Positions 26,408-35,199 are shown, counted from the stretch's first letter. The stretch is DNA of 64,000 bases from CAVVPY01 sp963750295 (GCA_963750295.1 CAVVPY010000001.1:248001-312000); one strand, 5' to 3'. Notes: generated by a model not told the origin, from the letters alone. Translations and numbers: made by a program.

Positions 26408-27732
26408 TCCGCACCGCCGAGCGCGCGCAGCAGGTCGCCGCCGGGCCGACCCGCTGCGAGCGCGTTGGTCAGGCAGCGCACCGCGAGCGCCGGGTCGAAC
26501 GTGCGCGGCTCGAGCGCATGCAGGCCGCGGGCGAGCTCGTCGACCGGGTCCGGGCCGCTCAGCTCCGGCGCCGCCGTGCCGTCCAGCAGTGGCTCGACCC
26601 AGGCGCAGAAGCGGCGGTAGGCCGCCAGCGTGAAGTCCGTGGCATGCGTGCCGGGACGCTGCCAGGCCAGGAACAGCCGCACCAGCAGCGGATTCTCGGT
26701 CGCGAGGAAGTCGTCGGCCCAGATCGCGTGGTCGCGGCTGGTCGAGAACTTGGCGCCGTCCAGGGTGAAGAACTCGTTGACGACGGTTCCCCCCAGCTGG
26801 TCGGGATTGGCGCCGGCGGCGAGGTACAGCGCCGGCCAGAGCAGTGCGAAGTAGAAAGCGTTGTCGATGCCGTTGAAGTGCCACAGCGTGCCGACTTCCG
26901 ACCAGGCGGCACGGTCAGCGGCGAGCCCGTCGGCGGCCGGGTCAACCGACCGGGCGACGGTGTGGAACGTCGCGAGCGCGAGTTCGGCCCACACGTCGAT
27001 GCGCAGCCCATCGAGCCGCACTCCCCAGTCGGTCGGGTAGGCGAGCGGGATCTCCGGAAGCCCGTCGGCGAGGTAGCCCGCGACCAGGTCGCGGGCGCGC
27101 GGGCCGAGTGTCGCCCGCGTCCACATCCGGACGAGGTCATCGCGGAAGTCGGCCAGGCGCAGCACGGGGACGGTGGCGGTGAACGCGACCGGCGACCCGC
27201 CGCACCGGGTGCAGCTGGGTGCGATGAGCGTCTGCGCCGAGGTGAACGCACCGCAGCCTTCGCACGACCCGCCGCTGGCGGCACGTCCGCACCGCGAGCA
27301 GGCGCCGCTCACGTAGGCGTGGTGCAACGTCCGTGCGCACCAGCCGCAGCGATGCAGCGTCACCGCGCGCATCGCGAAGGTGCCGTCGGCGATGAGCTCC
27401 TCGACCATGCCGGCGACAGCAACCTGCTGGGTGGGATCCAGCGGGTTGATCGCGGCATCGGGGTGGATCCGGGCCAGGGCGTAGGCGTCGGAGATCCGGT
27501 TGCTGTACTCGTCGATCAGCTTGCCAACGTCGATACCCCGGTCCTCGGCCATTGCGAGGACGTAGTTCTGGTGCACGTCCACGCCGCCGAGGGCGAGCAC
27601 CCGGCGGCCCCGTAGCCGGGCGGCACGGGCCGCGATGTCCGCGCCGAGGAACGGGCCGGACAGGTGCCCGAGATGCAGCGGGCCGTTGGCAGTCGGAGGC
27701 GGTAGGACGACGACATCGAGCAGGTCAGGCAT
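26404..27732 (-). CDS. Methionyl-tRNA-synthetase-like hydrazine synthetase subunit
   Basis: 442-residue class I aminoacyl-tRNA synthetase fold. The HIGH signature is LHLGHLSGPFLG, the KMSKS counterpart is AKFSTSRDHAIW, and four zinc knuckles sit in the connective domain (RCGWCAR, CSRCGRA, CEGCGA, CTRCGGS). It ends soon after the stem-contact helices and lacks a convincing anticodon-binding domain, so it is not a housekeeping MetRS. Domains of this kind activate an amino acid as adenylate in N-N bond-forming synthetases such as Spb40, PyrN and ForK. There it is fused to a cupin; here the cupin is the preceding gene, overlapping by eight bases. Confidence 0.88.
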   Translation of the reverse strand: MPDLLDVVVLPPPTANGPLHLGHLSGPFLGADIAARAARLRGRRVLALGGVDVHQNYVLAMAEDRGIDVGKLIDEYSNRISDAYALARIHPDAAINPLDPTQQVAVAGMVEELIADGTFAMRAVTLHRCGWCARTLHHAYVSGACSRCGRAASGGSCEGCGAFTSAQTLIAPSCTRCGGSPVAFTATVPVLRLADFRDDLVRMWTRATLGPRARDLVAGYLADGLPEIPLAYPTDWGVRLDGLRIDVWAELALATFHTVARSVDPAADGLAADRAAWSEVGTLWHFNGIDNAFYFALLWPALYLAAGANPDQLGGTVVNEFFTLDGAKFSTSRDHAIWADDFLATENPLLVRLFLAWQRPGTHATDFTLAAYRRFCAWVEPLLDGTAAPELSGPDPVDELARGLHALEPRTFDPALAVRCLTNALAAGRPGGDLLRALGGAE

Positions 27733-28081
27733 TGGACACCGCCCGGGCCGGCTGCGGCGACAGCCAGTAGGCGCTGAACACGACGAGCGGCTCGTCGCCG
27801 GGGTTGTGCACGGTGTGCGGCTCGTCGGCGTCGAGCAGGAACGCCGAGCCCGCGCGCACCGCGACGACGCCGTCCGGCGTCTCGATGCACGCGGTGCCGG
27901 TGAGGACGAGCGACAGTTCCGCCTCGGGGTGGCGATCGCGCGGGCTGCTGTGTCGCGGGGGCACCGAGTACCACATGGCACCGAACGGGATGTCGGCTGC
28001 GGGGGTGAACTGCTCCCACCGTGCGACATCGACGACGCCGGCGCTCACCGTCGCTGCGGTGAGCCGGTCGAACGCGTACAT
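27725..28081 (-). CDS. Cupin, probable N-N bond-forming partner of the synthetase-like protein
   Basis: 118-residue single-domain cupin. Motif 1 is PRHSSPRDRHPEAELSLVLT with candidate His and Glu metal ligands; motif 2 is GSAFLLDADEPHTVHNPGDE. In characterised hydrazine synthetases a zinc cupin domain rearranges the N-hydroxylysine ester to the N-N product. ATG 28081 is chosen because GGGAGG stands seven bases before it; ATG 28096, in the same frame, has no ribosome site. It is the first gene of the eight-gene operon and overlaps the next by eight bases. Confidence 0.85.
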   Translation of the reverse strand: MYAFDRLTAATVSAGVVDVARWEQFTPAADIPFGAMWYSVPPRHSSPRDRHPEAELSLVLTGTACIETPDGVVAVRAGSAFLLDADEPHTVHNPGDEPLVVFSAYWLSPQPARAVSNA

Positions 28082-28102
28082 CTGCGGGCCTCCCATGCGT
28101 AG

Positions 28103-28124
28103 CGGTCGCTCTTGGCGGCGACCG
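28103..28124. promoter_or_regulatory. Hairpin in the leader of the N-N bond operon
   Basis: Perfect 7-bp arms CGGTCGC (28103-28109) and GCGACCG (28118-28124) lie 22 bases before the cupin start. It could be an operator or a leader hairpin. The rest of 28125-28229 is more AT-rich than the surroundings and should hold the promoter; I could not fix the -35 and -10 boxes. Confidence 0.4.
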
Positions 28125-28229
28125 TGGGAGGAAAACTACGATTCCGGAAGGCGGTGACGGATCGGCCAGATAACGTATTCCCACCTGCATAATCGGACAT
28201 TCGTGACTTTGCGGGTCTGCTGCGCGCTC

Positions 28230-28273
28230 GATCAAAGGGCGGCCCGGTCTGTGGACCCGGGCCGCCCTTGATC
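28230..28273 (-). terminator. Strong hairpin between the ABC importer and the N-N bond operon
   Basis: Arms GATCAAAGGGCGGCCCGG and CCGGGCCGCCCTTGATC pair over 17 bp with one bulged A and an 8-base loop. It begins 12 bases beyond the stop of the solute-binding protein gene. It lacks a clear T-run but is the most stable stem in the window and separates the two minus-strand transcription units. Confidence 0.75.
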
Positions 28274-28285
28274 GGAGCAGTGCTG

Positions 28286-29359
28286 TCAGGACACTGGGAC
28301 GGCGGCTTGGACGAACGCGTTGGTGTAGGTCTTGGCGAGGTCGATCGTCTTGCCCTTCACCGCGTCGTTGAAAGCCTGCTGGACCGCGAGGCAGGTCTTG
28401 GGCCCATCTGGCGGCATCAGACCGGTGGGGTTGAAGATGCCCTTTTCCGAATCCAGCGCTTTGGCGTAGACGGTCTTGCCGACGCCGGAGTAGTAGTCAG
28501 CCGGCATCACGTCGGCGATCTGAGCCCCTGAGTGCGTTTGGATCCATGTCAGTGTCGAGACGTAGGCGTTGACCAGCCGCTGCACGACGTCCTTGTGGGC
28601 ATCGACGTAGGCAGTCGTCATGTAGAGCGAGGTGGCCGGATAGGTACCGCCGAGCTCCTTCCTCGATCCGGCTGCCGTCCGCATGTCGAGCAAGATGAAG
28701 CCGGTCTTGTCGCTGAGTACCTGCGACACCGTCGGCTCGGTCGTCATGCCGCAGTCGATGGCCTTCTGCTTCATCGCGGCGATGAACGTGGGTCCGGCGC
28801 CGACGCCGACGCGGTGCGTCGAGGACGGCGACACCCCGTTCTTCGTGGCCAGGTACTGGGTCAGGAAGTCGGTCGAGGAGCCCGTGTCGGTGATGCCGAG
28901 ATGCTTGCCCGCCCAGTCCGCCGGGCTCTTGATCACGCCCTTGAGATCAGTTCGGCACAGTTCGACCTCGCCGGGGATCTGCAGCATCGAGACCACCGAC
29001 TCTGAACTCTTGCCGAGAGCTTGCAGTGCGATGTTGTGGTCGTAGAAGCCGCCGACGCCTTGCACCTGGCCGGCGACCATGTTCTTGGTCGCGTCCCCGC
29101 CGGCCGGCTCGTCGATCAGGTTGACCTTCACGCCGGCCTTGTCGTAATAGCCGAGTTGCTTAGCGAGCATGAACGGGAGATAGATCTGCTTGGACAGACC
29201 GCCGACCATGATCGTGAGGGAGGGGGCGCTGGCAGGGAGCGATCCGCCCCCACCAGCAGAGTTGGTGCTCGTCCGGGAAGCGCTGCTGCTGCAGCCGCTG
29301 ATGACCAGGGCGGCTGCCGCGGTGATCGCCACGGCGGCGGTGGTGAGTCGTTTGTTCAC
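28286..29359 (-). CDS. NitT/TauT-family ABC transporter substrate-binding lipoprotein
   Basis: 357-residue extracytoplasmic binding protein. The signal peptide MNKRLTTAAVAITAAAALVI ends in the lipobox LVISGC, followed by a serine/glycine linker. The mature part (LTIMVGGLSKQIYLPFMLAK, LGYYDKAGVKVNLIDEPAGG, KHLGITDTGSSTDFLTQYLA) is of the nitrate/sulfonate/thiamine-precursor binding type. Ligand not identifiable. Start is GTG 29359 with GAGGT ahead of it. It is the last of three genes on the minus strand and ends at a strong hairpin. Confidence 0.9.
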   Translation of the reverse strand: MNKRLTTAAVAITAAAALVISGCSSSASRTSTNSAGGGGSLPASAPSLTIMVGGLSKQIYLPFMLAKQLGYYDKAGVKVNLIDEPAGGDATKNMVAGQVQGVGGFYDHNIALQALGKSSESVVSMLQIPGEVELCRTDLKGVIKSPADWAGKHLGITDTGSSTDFLTQYLATKNGVSPSSTHRVGVGAGPTFIAAMKQKAIDCGMTTEPTVSQVLSDKTGFILLDMRTAAGSRKELGGTYPATSLYMTTAYVDAHKDVVQRLVNAYVSTLTWIQTHSGAQIADVMPADYYSGVGKTVYAKALDSEKGIFNPTGLMPPDGPKTCLAVQQAFNDAVKGKTIDLAKTYTNAFVQAAVPVS

Positions 29360-29403
29360 GATGACCTCTCGAAGATGTTGACGGGACCGGCACGACCGGG
29401 CGT

Positions 29404-30312
29404 TCAGATGAGGGCATCACCACCAGTCTGTGGTGGCCGCCAGCGAAGCAGGCGCCTTTCCAGCGCGGTGATCAGAGCTTCGGCGATCAGCGCGATGACT
29501 GCTATGACGACCATTCCTGCGAGGACGCCGTTGGGGTTGAAGTTGTTCTGTGCATTGCGGATCAGCAGTCCCATGCCCTTGTCGGCGCCGAGCAGTTCAC
29601 CGACGACGGCGCCGATCAGCGCGAAGCCGAAGCTGATGTGCAGGCTCGCGAGAATCCAGGTGAACGCGGACGGCAGCACGACATGTCGGACCGCTTGCCA
29701 CCGCGACGCGCCGAGGATCCGCGCGTTCGACAGCAGGTTCCGGTCGACCTCGCGCGTGCCTTGAAACGCGTTGAAGAACACGCCGAAGAACACCAACACG
29801 ACTGCCAGCACGACCTTCGAGGTGAGCCCGAAGCCGAATGCAATCGAGAACAGCGAGCCGAGCACGATGCGTGGGATGGAGTTCGCGATCTTGATGAACG
29901 GCGACAACAGGTCCGACAGGAACCGGTTGCGGCCGAGCGCGACGCCCAGCACCACACCGAGTGCGACGCCGATGAGAAAGCCGTACACCGCTTCCTGCAG
30001 GGTGACCAGGATCTGCTCGGACAGCGATCCTTGCGCCGTCCCATTGGTGATCCAGGTGGTGAGTTGCTTCCATACGCCGGACGGCTGACCCCAGAAGAAC
30101 GGGTCGATGTGCCCGGTGTTGACCCCGATCTCCCAGGACCCGAGAGCGAGCACCACCAGCGCGACACGGCAGACATTCATCAGGACGCGCCGACGGATCC
30201 GGCGTGCCCGCAGGCCGGTGGACACCAGCTTCTCGTCGCCGTGGATTCCGGTGTTGCTCATCGAGATCAGCTCCGTTGCGTTGGCCTGCCGAACGGTGTT
30301 GGCTGCGGTCAT
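29404..30312 (-). CDS. NitT/TauT-family ABC transporter permease
   Basis: 302-residue inner-membrane permease with a hydrophilic N-terminal tail, six hydrophobic segments and the EAA loop LLSNARILGASRWQAVRHVV followed by LPSAFTWILASLHISFGFAL, which contacts the ATPase. ATG 30312 overlaps the ATPase stop by one base (TGATG); an internal ATG before SNTGIHGDEK is possible but lacks coupling. It transports the same substrate as its flanking genes. Confidence 0.91.
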   Translation of the reverse strand: MTAANTVRQANATELISMSNTGIHGDEKLVSTGLRARRIRRRVLMNVCRVALVVLALGSWEIGVNTGHIDPFFWGQPSGVWKQLTTWITNGTAQGSLSEQILVTLQEAVYGFLIGVALGVVLGVALGRNRFLSDLLSPFIKIANSIPRIVLGSLFSIAFGFGLTSKVVLAVVLVFFGVFFNAFQGTREVDRNLLSNARILGASRWQAVRHVVLPSAFTWILASLHISFGFALIGAVVGELLGADKGMGLLIRNAQNNFNPNGVLAGMVVIAVIALIAEALITALERRLLRWRPPQTGGDALI

Positions 30313-31133
30313 CACCGGCTCACCTCTGTGGTGGTGCGTGCGTAGGCGGTCTCTACCTCGGAACGCAACGCCTCCCAGATCTCGGAGTACAACGCGACGA
30401 ACTCGTCGGTGAACCGGATCTCCTGCGCCTTCCGGGGCCGCGGCAGGTCGATGTGGAACGTCGCCTTGATACGTCCGGGGCCGGCGGTCAGCACGATCAC
30501 CTTGTCGGCGAGGGTGATCGCCTCTTCCAAGTCGTGGGTGACGAAGATGACGGCCGGCCGCGTCTGTTCCCACAAGCCAAGCAGTTCGTCGGCCATGATC
30601 GAGCGAGTCTGCACATCGAGGGCCGAGAACGGCTCGTCCATCAACAAGACCCGTGGCTCGTTGATGAGGCTCTGGGCAAGGGCAACCCGCTTGCGCATTC
30701 CACCGGAGAGTTGGTGCGGGTAGCGGTCCTCGAAGCCGGCCAAGCCGACCCGACGTAACCAGTCGCGGGCAGCGGTGTTCGCGGTGCGCCGACTGATGCC
30801 ACGCAAGCATGGACCTATTGCGACGTTGTCCAGGACGCTCTTCCATGGGAAGACTGCGTCGGTCTGGAACATGAACCCGACGCCCGGCGTGATCCCGCTG
30901 ACCACCTTGCCGTCGACTCGCGCCGTGCCCTTGCTCGGACGTTCCAAGCCGGACACCAGGGTCAGCGTCGTCGACTTGCCACAGCCGGTCGGGCCCACGA
31001 CCGCGCAGAACTCACCGGGGGCAACCGTGAAGGTGAGGTCGCGCAGGGCGGTGTAGATGCCACCGGACGGAGTGGCGAAGCGCTTGGACACGCCCGCCAT
31101 CTCGATGACGTTTCGGACCGGTTCGGCGCTCAT
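30312..31133 (-). CDS. NitT/TauT-family ABC transporter ATP-binding protein
   Basis: 273-residue ATPase with Walker A GPTGCGKSTTL, Q-loop MFQTDAVFPW, signature LSGGMRKRVALAQS, Walker B RVLLMDEPFSALD and switch histidine VTHDLEEAI, as in SsuB/TauB/NrtD. First gene of the importer operon (ATPase, permease, binding protein). It is divergent from the two-component genes that begin at 31405. Confidence 0.94.
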   Translation of the reverse strand: MSAEPVRNVIEMAGVSKRFATPSGGIYTALRDLTFTVAPGEFCAVVGPTGCGKSTTLTLVSGLERPSKGTARVDGKVVSGITPGVGFMFQTDAVFPWKSVLDNVAIGPCLRGISRRTANTAARDWLRRVGLAGFEDRYPHQLSGGMRKRVALAQSLINEPRVLLMDEPFSALDVQTRSIMADELLGLWEQTRPAVIFVTHDLEEAITLADKVIVLTAGPGRIKATFHIDLPRPRKAQEIRFTDEFVALYSEIWEALRSEVETAYARTTTEVSR

Positions 31134-31214
31134 GAGGTCGCTCGCCTTCTTGTGTCCGGTGACACATCTCGGGTTGGTGGGTTGCGCAGAGAGTCCTCGC
31201 CCGCGTCAGTGGCC

Positions 31215-31255
31215 GGAACGGTTGTGCTCGTTTTCCGGGAACGAACTGTTGCTCG
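31215..31255. promoter_or_regulatory. Imperfect direct repeat in the importer/two-component intergenic region
   Basis: GGAACGGTTGTGCTCG (31215-31230) recurs as GGAACGAACTGTTGCTCG (31238-31255), 23 bases apart. The 271-base gap 31134-31404 separates the divergent importer and sensor-regulator genes, so this is a reasonable binding site for the response regulator. Nothing else is seen in the gap. Confidence 0.35.
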
Positions 31256-31404
31256 CTGATGGCGAGTGAAATGCTCATCTCGCGAGCGTTTCGGTGTGTT
31301 GCGTGCGTTCTGTTCACGACACCTTCCGCAGCGCGGCCCGAGTGTGCTTTCATGCCGCGTCCGGTGTTCGCATGGGGACGGGACGTCAGGAGGTGGTCCG
31401 AGCC

Positions 31405-33018
31405 ATGTGGCGGCTGAGGACGATTGCCTCGCGGTTCCTGCTCGCCGTCCTTGGCATCCTGCTGGCGACGGTGCTCATCGGCGGCTACTTGCAGGTGCAA
31501 CTCACCAAGCGCACGTTCGACACGCAATACGAACAACGTGCCCGCGCAGTAGCCGACGTAGTGGCCCAGATTCCGCGGATCACCGACGCCGTCGCCGCCC
31601 ACGACCCGGACCGGATCATCCCCGCTGTGGCCAGCCGGGTCGAGAAGGCCTCGGGCGCCTCCTACGTCGTGGTCACCGACCGGACCGGGGTTCGCTTCTC
31701 GCACCCCAACCCCGCACTGATCGGCCAACGGCTCGAAGAGCCGGTCGCCGTTCTTGACGGCAAGGACCACGTGGGGATCGACCACGGCAGCCTCGGCAGA
31801 TCGGCCAACGGCAAGGCGCCGATTTTCGACGCGTCCGGGCGCGTGATCGGACAGGTTTCGGTGGGGATCGTGGAAACCCAGGTGGCGGCGGCGGTTCGCC
31901 GGCAGATAGTGGAGATTGCCCTCTACTCAGCGCTCGCACTTGGGGTGGGTGTGCTCGTCGCGCTCATCATGGCGAGAGACCTCAAGCGCACGACGTTCGG
32001 TCTTGAACCTGCCGAGATCGGCTCACTACTTCAGGATCGCGAGGCGATGCTGCACGGTATCCGCGAAGGGGTCATCGGCTTCGACGCCAGACAGCGGATC
32101 ACGATCATCAATGACGAAGCGCGGCGCTTGCTCGGCCTGACGGACACCGCGATCGGGCAGCGGATCGACCAGGTCGTGCCACCGGGCAGGCTCCTCGACG
32201 TGCTGACCGGCCGCACCGAGGGGGCGGACCAGGCAATTCTGACCGACGATGCACTGCTTGTGGCGAACCGCAACCCGGTGATCGTCGCGGGACGGGACGT
32301 CGGCAGTGTCGTGACCCTGCGCGACCGCACCGAGCTCGAATCGCTGGTTCGCGAGTTGCACGAGACGACCGGGTTGGCCGATGCCCTGCGCGCCCAGGAA
32401 CACGAGTTCACGAACCGGCTCCACGTCATTGCCGGACTCATCGATCTGGGCGAGTTCGACGAGGCCGCGCAATTCGTCGCCACCGTCGCCCACCAGGACC
32501 TCGCCTCTGCCGAGGATCTGCGCGCTCGGATCGGGCCGCCGGTCGTGGCCGCGCTGCTGCTTGCCAAGCTCACTGTCGCGGCCGAGCGAGACATCGGTCT
32601 CGTCATCACGACGTCGTCACATCTCGACGGTGCCGGCTACGACGCGCAGGCCTTGATGACGATCATCGGAAACCTGATCGACAACGCAATGGACGCGGTC
32701 GCGGATCAGCCCGCACCACGCCTGATCACCGTCACGCTCGACAACGAGGATGGTGTCCGGATCTCGGTCACCGACAACGGTCCGGGTATTGCACCAGAGA
32801 CCGTCGACGCCATCTTCATGGACGGTTATTCGACGAAGTCCTCCCGTGGACAAGCTCGTCGTGGCCTCGGTCTGGCTCTTGTGCAGCGGTTGGTGCGCCG
32901 GGCAGGCGGGACCATCACGGTTCGCTCCGAGGGCGGTGCGCGTTTCGAGGTGTCGCTCCCCGTCGCGGGGCCGGCGGCCGCACCCGGCAATCTTGCGCCC
33001 GTCAGCGAGCGTGCCTGA
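31405..33018 (+). CDS. CitA/DcuS-type sensor histidine kinase
   Basis: 537-residue membrane kinase: transmembrane helix 1 at about residues 9-28, an extracytoplasmic single-CACHE sensor (SGASYVVVTDRTGVRFSHPN), helix 2 at about 165-188, a PAS domain (MLHGIREGVIGFDARQRITI), the phosphoacceptor helix EHEFTNRLHVIAGLIDLGEF and an ATPase domain with NLIDNAMDAV (N-box), SVTDNGPGI and RRGLGLALVQRL. This family senses small carboxylates. Start ATG 31405 follows AGGAGG at 11 bases. The regulator gene overlaps its stop. Confidence 0.92.
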   Translation: MWRLRTIASRFLLAVLGILLATVLIGGYLQVQLTKRTFDTQYEQRARAVADVVAQIPRITDAVAAHDPDRIIPAVASRVEKASGASYVVVTDRTGVRFSHPNPALIGQRLEEPVAVLDGKDHVGIDHGSLGRSANGKAPIFDASGRVIGQVSVGIVETQVAAAVRRQIVEIALYSALALGVGVLVALIMARDLKRTTFGLEPAEIGSLLQDREAMLHGIREGVIGFDARQRITIINDEARRLLGLTDTAIGQRIDQVVPPGRLLDVLTGRTEGADQAILTDDALLVANRNPVIVAGRDVGSVVTLRDRTELESLVRELHETTGLADALRAQEHEFTNRLHVIAGLIDLGEFDEAAQFVATVAHQDLASAEDLRARIGPPVVAALLLAKLTVAAERDIGLVITTSSHLDGAGYDAQALMTIIGNLIDNAMDAVADQPAPRLITVTLDNEDGVRISVTDNGPGIAPETVDAIFMDGYSTKSSRGQARRGLGLALVQRLVRRAGGTITVRSEGGARFEVSLPVAGPAAAPGNLAPVSERA

Positions 33019-33704
33019 TGACGGAGCTACCCCCGATCCGCGTCCTTGTGGTCGACGACGACTATCGAGTGGCCCATATCCACGCCACGAGCGTCGACCG
33101 CATCGAGGGCTACGTCTGCGTCGGACAGGCCCACACTGCGGCCGAGGCCCGCGAGCTGATCGTCGAGGCGCGGCCGGATCTGCTGATCCTCGACATCTAT
33201 CTGCCCGACGAGGACGGCCTCAGCCTGCTCCGCTCACTGACCGGCGCGGGTGCGGCACCGGACTGCATCTTCATCACCGCGGCGCGTGATCTGGACTCCG
33301 TGCGTGCGGCGATCGGGCTCGGCGCCATGTACTACCTGGTGAAGCCGTTCGGGTTCAAACAACTCAAGGACAAGCTCGACAGCTATCGACGTTGGCGCCA
33401 CGAGCTCACAGCGGGTCCGAGACGCGAGGCCGACCAGCAAACAGTTGACGCGCTGTACGACATGCTGCGCGTGACCAACCACCAGTCACACCGGCTGCCA
33501 CCGACGATGGCCAAGATCCTTCAGGTCGTGCAGGAGTCGGACAGCCCCGTCAGCGCAAGCGACATCGCGATGCACTTGGGCATCAGCAGGCCGACTGCGC
33601 AGCGGTACCTGACCCATCTGCACCGTCGCGGGATGCTGGAGCTCGATCTCGAATACGGAGCGACGGGACGCCCCGCGAATGTCTACCGCACAACGCGGCG
33701 CTGA
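33018..33704 (+). CDS. CitB/DcuR-type response regulator
   Basis: 228-residue two-domain regulator. The receiver has the acidic pocket VVDDD, phosphoacceptor Asp59 in LLILDIYLPDEDG and the lysine in YYLVKPFGFKQL; the C-terminus carries a helix-turn-helix (SASDIAMHLGISRPTAQRYL). Start ATG 33018 overlaps the kinase stop. It probably controls the divergent ABC importer, by analogy with the usual arrangement of such pairs next to transport genes. Confidence 0.92.
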   Translation: MTELPPIRVLVVDDDYRVAHIHATSVDRIEGYVCVGQAHTAAEARELIVEARPDLLILDIYLPDEDGLSLLRSLTGAGAAPDCIFITAARDLDSVRAAIGLGAMYYLVKPFGFKQLKDKLDSYRRWRHELTAGPRREADQQTVDALYDMLRVTNHQSHRLPPTMAKILQVVQESDSPVSASDIAMHLGISRPTAQRYLTHLHRRGMLELDLEYGATGRPANVYRTTRR

Positions 33705-33771
33705 CCGGGTCGCGGTTGCGTGTTGCTGGCGTCCGAGCACGCGTTGACGACAGCCGGCGAGTCTCGAGACC

Positions 33772-35199
33772 CTAGGCGGGCGGGTCGTCGCGGTCCCGCA
33801 TCTTCCGCAGAATCATCCAGGCGAGTGCGCCCGACAGCAGGACGAGCGCGATCAGGACGAAGAAGGCCCAGTGCGCCGAGCGGGGACCCGCCTGGCCGGG
33901 CACCCACGTGTTGACGCCCATGATCCCGGCGACCAGCGTGGGAATCAGGATCGCCGAACCGCCGACGGCGATGTTGCGCTGGAAGCGGTCGTCGCGGTGG
34001 CGTTCGCGCTCGCCCTCGCGAAGTTGGAGCAGGTCGTAGGCGCTGCGAAGGGTCTGGCCGAAGTCGCGCAGACCTTTGAGCGCGCTGTCGATCCGGTCGT
34101 CGATGCGCAGCGCTCGGGCGTACCCGCCGGACTCCGCGGTTCCGGTGATGCCGGGAAACCACGCGCGGTCGACGTCCTGGCGCAGGCCCGGAGGATTGAG
34201 CGGGCTCAGCCAATCACGCAGGATGGCAGCACCGGCACGGGCGTCGAGCAACGTCTCGCGGTCGATCCGGTCCGGCCGTCGGAAGAAGTCGAGTTCCCAC
34301 TCCTCCTCCCAGACATACAGTTGCCGGTACGCCGGCGCGTAGGTCAGCGCGAGTTCGGCGAGGACGAGCACCGCGACGTCGCCCGCGCTTGCCACCGGCG
34401 TTGTGTGCCAGCAGCGCTCGACCTCTGCGTACAGCTTTGGTGGTGGTGCGGGCGGCTGCTCACAGATCCGATCGGCGCCGCGGTAGATCTCCGCATCGTG
34501 CCAACAGGTGATGATCCAGTCGTCAGCGACGAGGAACTCGACCGGTTCGAACACGAGAACCCCGGCCTTGGACGAACTGTCGGCGGCCGCGCCCGCATCG
34601 GACTCGGTCGCGGTCACCCGGAACGCGGCAACGCCGCGAATGGCGCCGTCGCCATAGAGTTGGACCTTCGGCCGCGGGTCGGGTGAGAGCAGGTCGTCGA
34701 CCATCTCGGCCGTGAGTCGGCCGCCGCAGGACGGGTTCAGCGCCGCGAGCAGTACCGCCGCATCGACATCGGTCGAGTCAGCGATGTCGAACCAGCGAAT
34801 TCCCGGCGGTTGCGGCTGGGGCAGGGTCGTCGGGTCGAGCATCCGGATCGATGTGTCCGGGCCGGCAGTGCGGATCGTGAGGACGTCGTTCAGCGCTGCA
34901 GACGCACGGTCACCGGCGTGGTCGTGGGCCTCGCCGTCCGCGCGTCCGGCCGTCCACGACAGGACGACTGTGTCGCGCCGATCCACCCTTTCCATCGGCG
35001 GGTTGGGGCGCAGCCCTACCTCGCTGAGCGAGATTGCCATCCGGCGCCGGGCCTCGTCGGACAATCGCTCGATCTCGAATTCAGCCATCAGAGTGCGCAC
35101 CTCGCACCAGCTGGCGCGCCGACCGGGACGAGCCCGTAGCTGTTCGGCGATGCGTTCAGCGACAACTCGATCGGCTGGATTTTCGCTCACGACGGCCAT
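33772..35199 (-). CDS. CorA-like metal ion transporter
   Basis: 475-residue protein with a long soluble N-terminal domain and two C-terminal transmembrane helices. Between them lies the CorA-type signature GIMGVNTWVPG, where GVN replaces the classic GMN. The stalk helix (DDRIDSALKGLRDFGQTLRS, YDLLQLREGERERHRDDRFQ) is typical. The N-terminal domain is much longer and more divergent than in magnesium channels, so substrate and direction are uncertain. ATG 35199 is chosen from the start of the conserved-looking region; the frame is open to 35337. Confidence 0.78.
   Translation of the reverse strand: MAVVSENPADRVVAERIAEQLRARPGRRASWCEVRTLMAEFEIERLSDEARRRMAISLSEVGLRPNPPMERVDRRDTVVLSWTAGRADGEAHDHAGDRASAALNDVLTIRTAGPDTSIRMLDPTTLPQPQPPGIRWFDIADSTDVDAAVLLAALNPSCGGRLTAEMVDDLLSPDPRPKVQLYGDGAIRGVAAFRVTATESDAGAAADSSSKAGVLVFEPVEFLVADDWIITCWHDAEIYRGADRICEQPPAPPPKLYAEVERCWHTTPVASAGDVAVLVLAELALTYAPAYRQLYVWEEEWELDFFRRPDRIDRETLLDARAGAAILRDWLSPLNPPGLRQDVDRAWFPGITGTAESGGYARALRIDDRIDSALKGLRDFGQTLRSAYDLLQLREGERERHRDDRFQRNIAVGGSAILIPTLVAGIMGVNTWVPGQAGPRSAHWAFFVLIALVLLSGALAWMILRKMRDRDDPPA

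Noticed and set aside
26404..27732. A second housekeeping methionyl-tRNA synthetase
   Set aside because: It is too short, lacks a convincing anticodon domain, has four zinc knuckles in an unusual arrangement and is locked in an operon with a cupin, a DAO and an N-hydroxylase.
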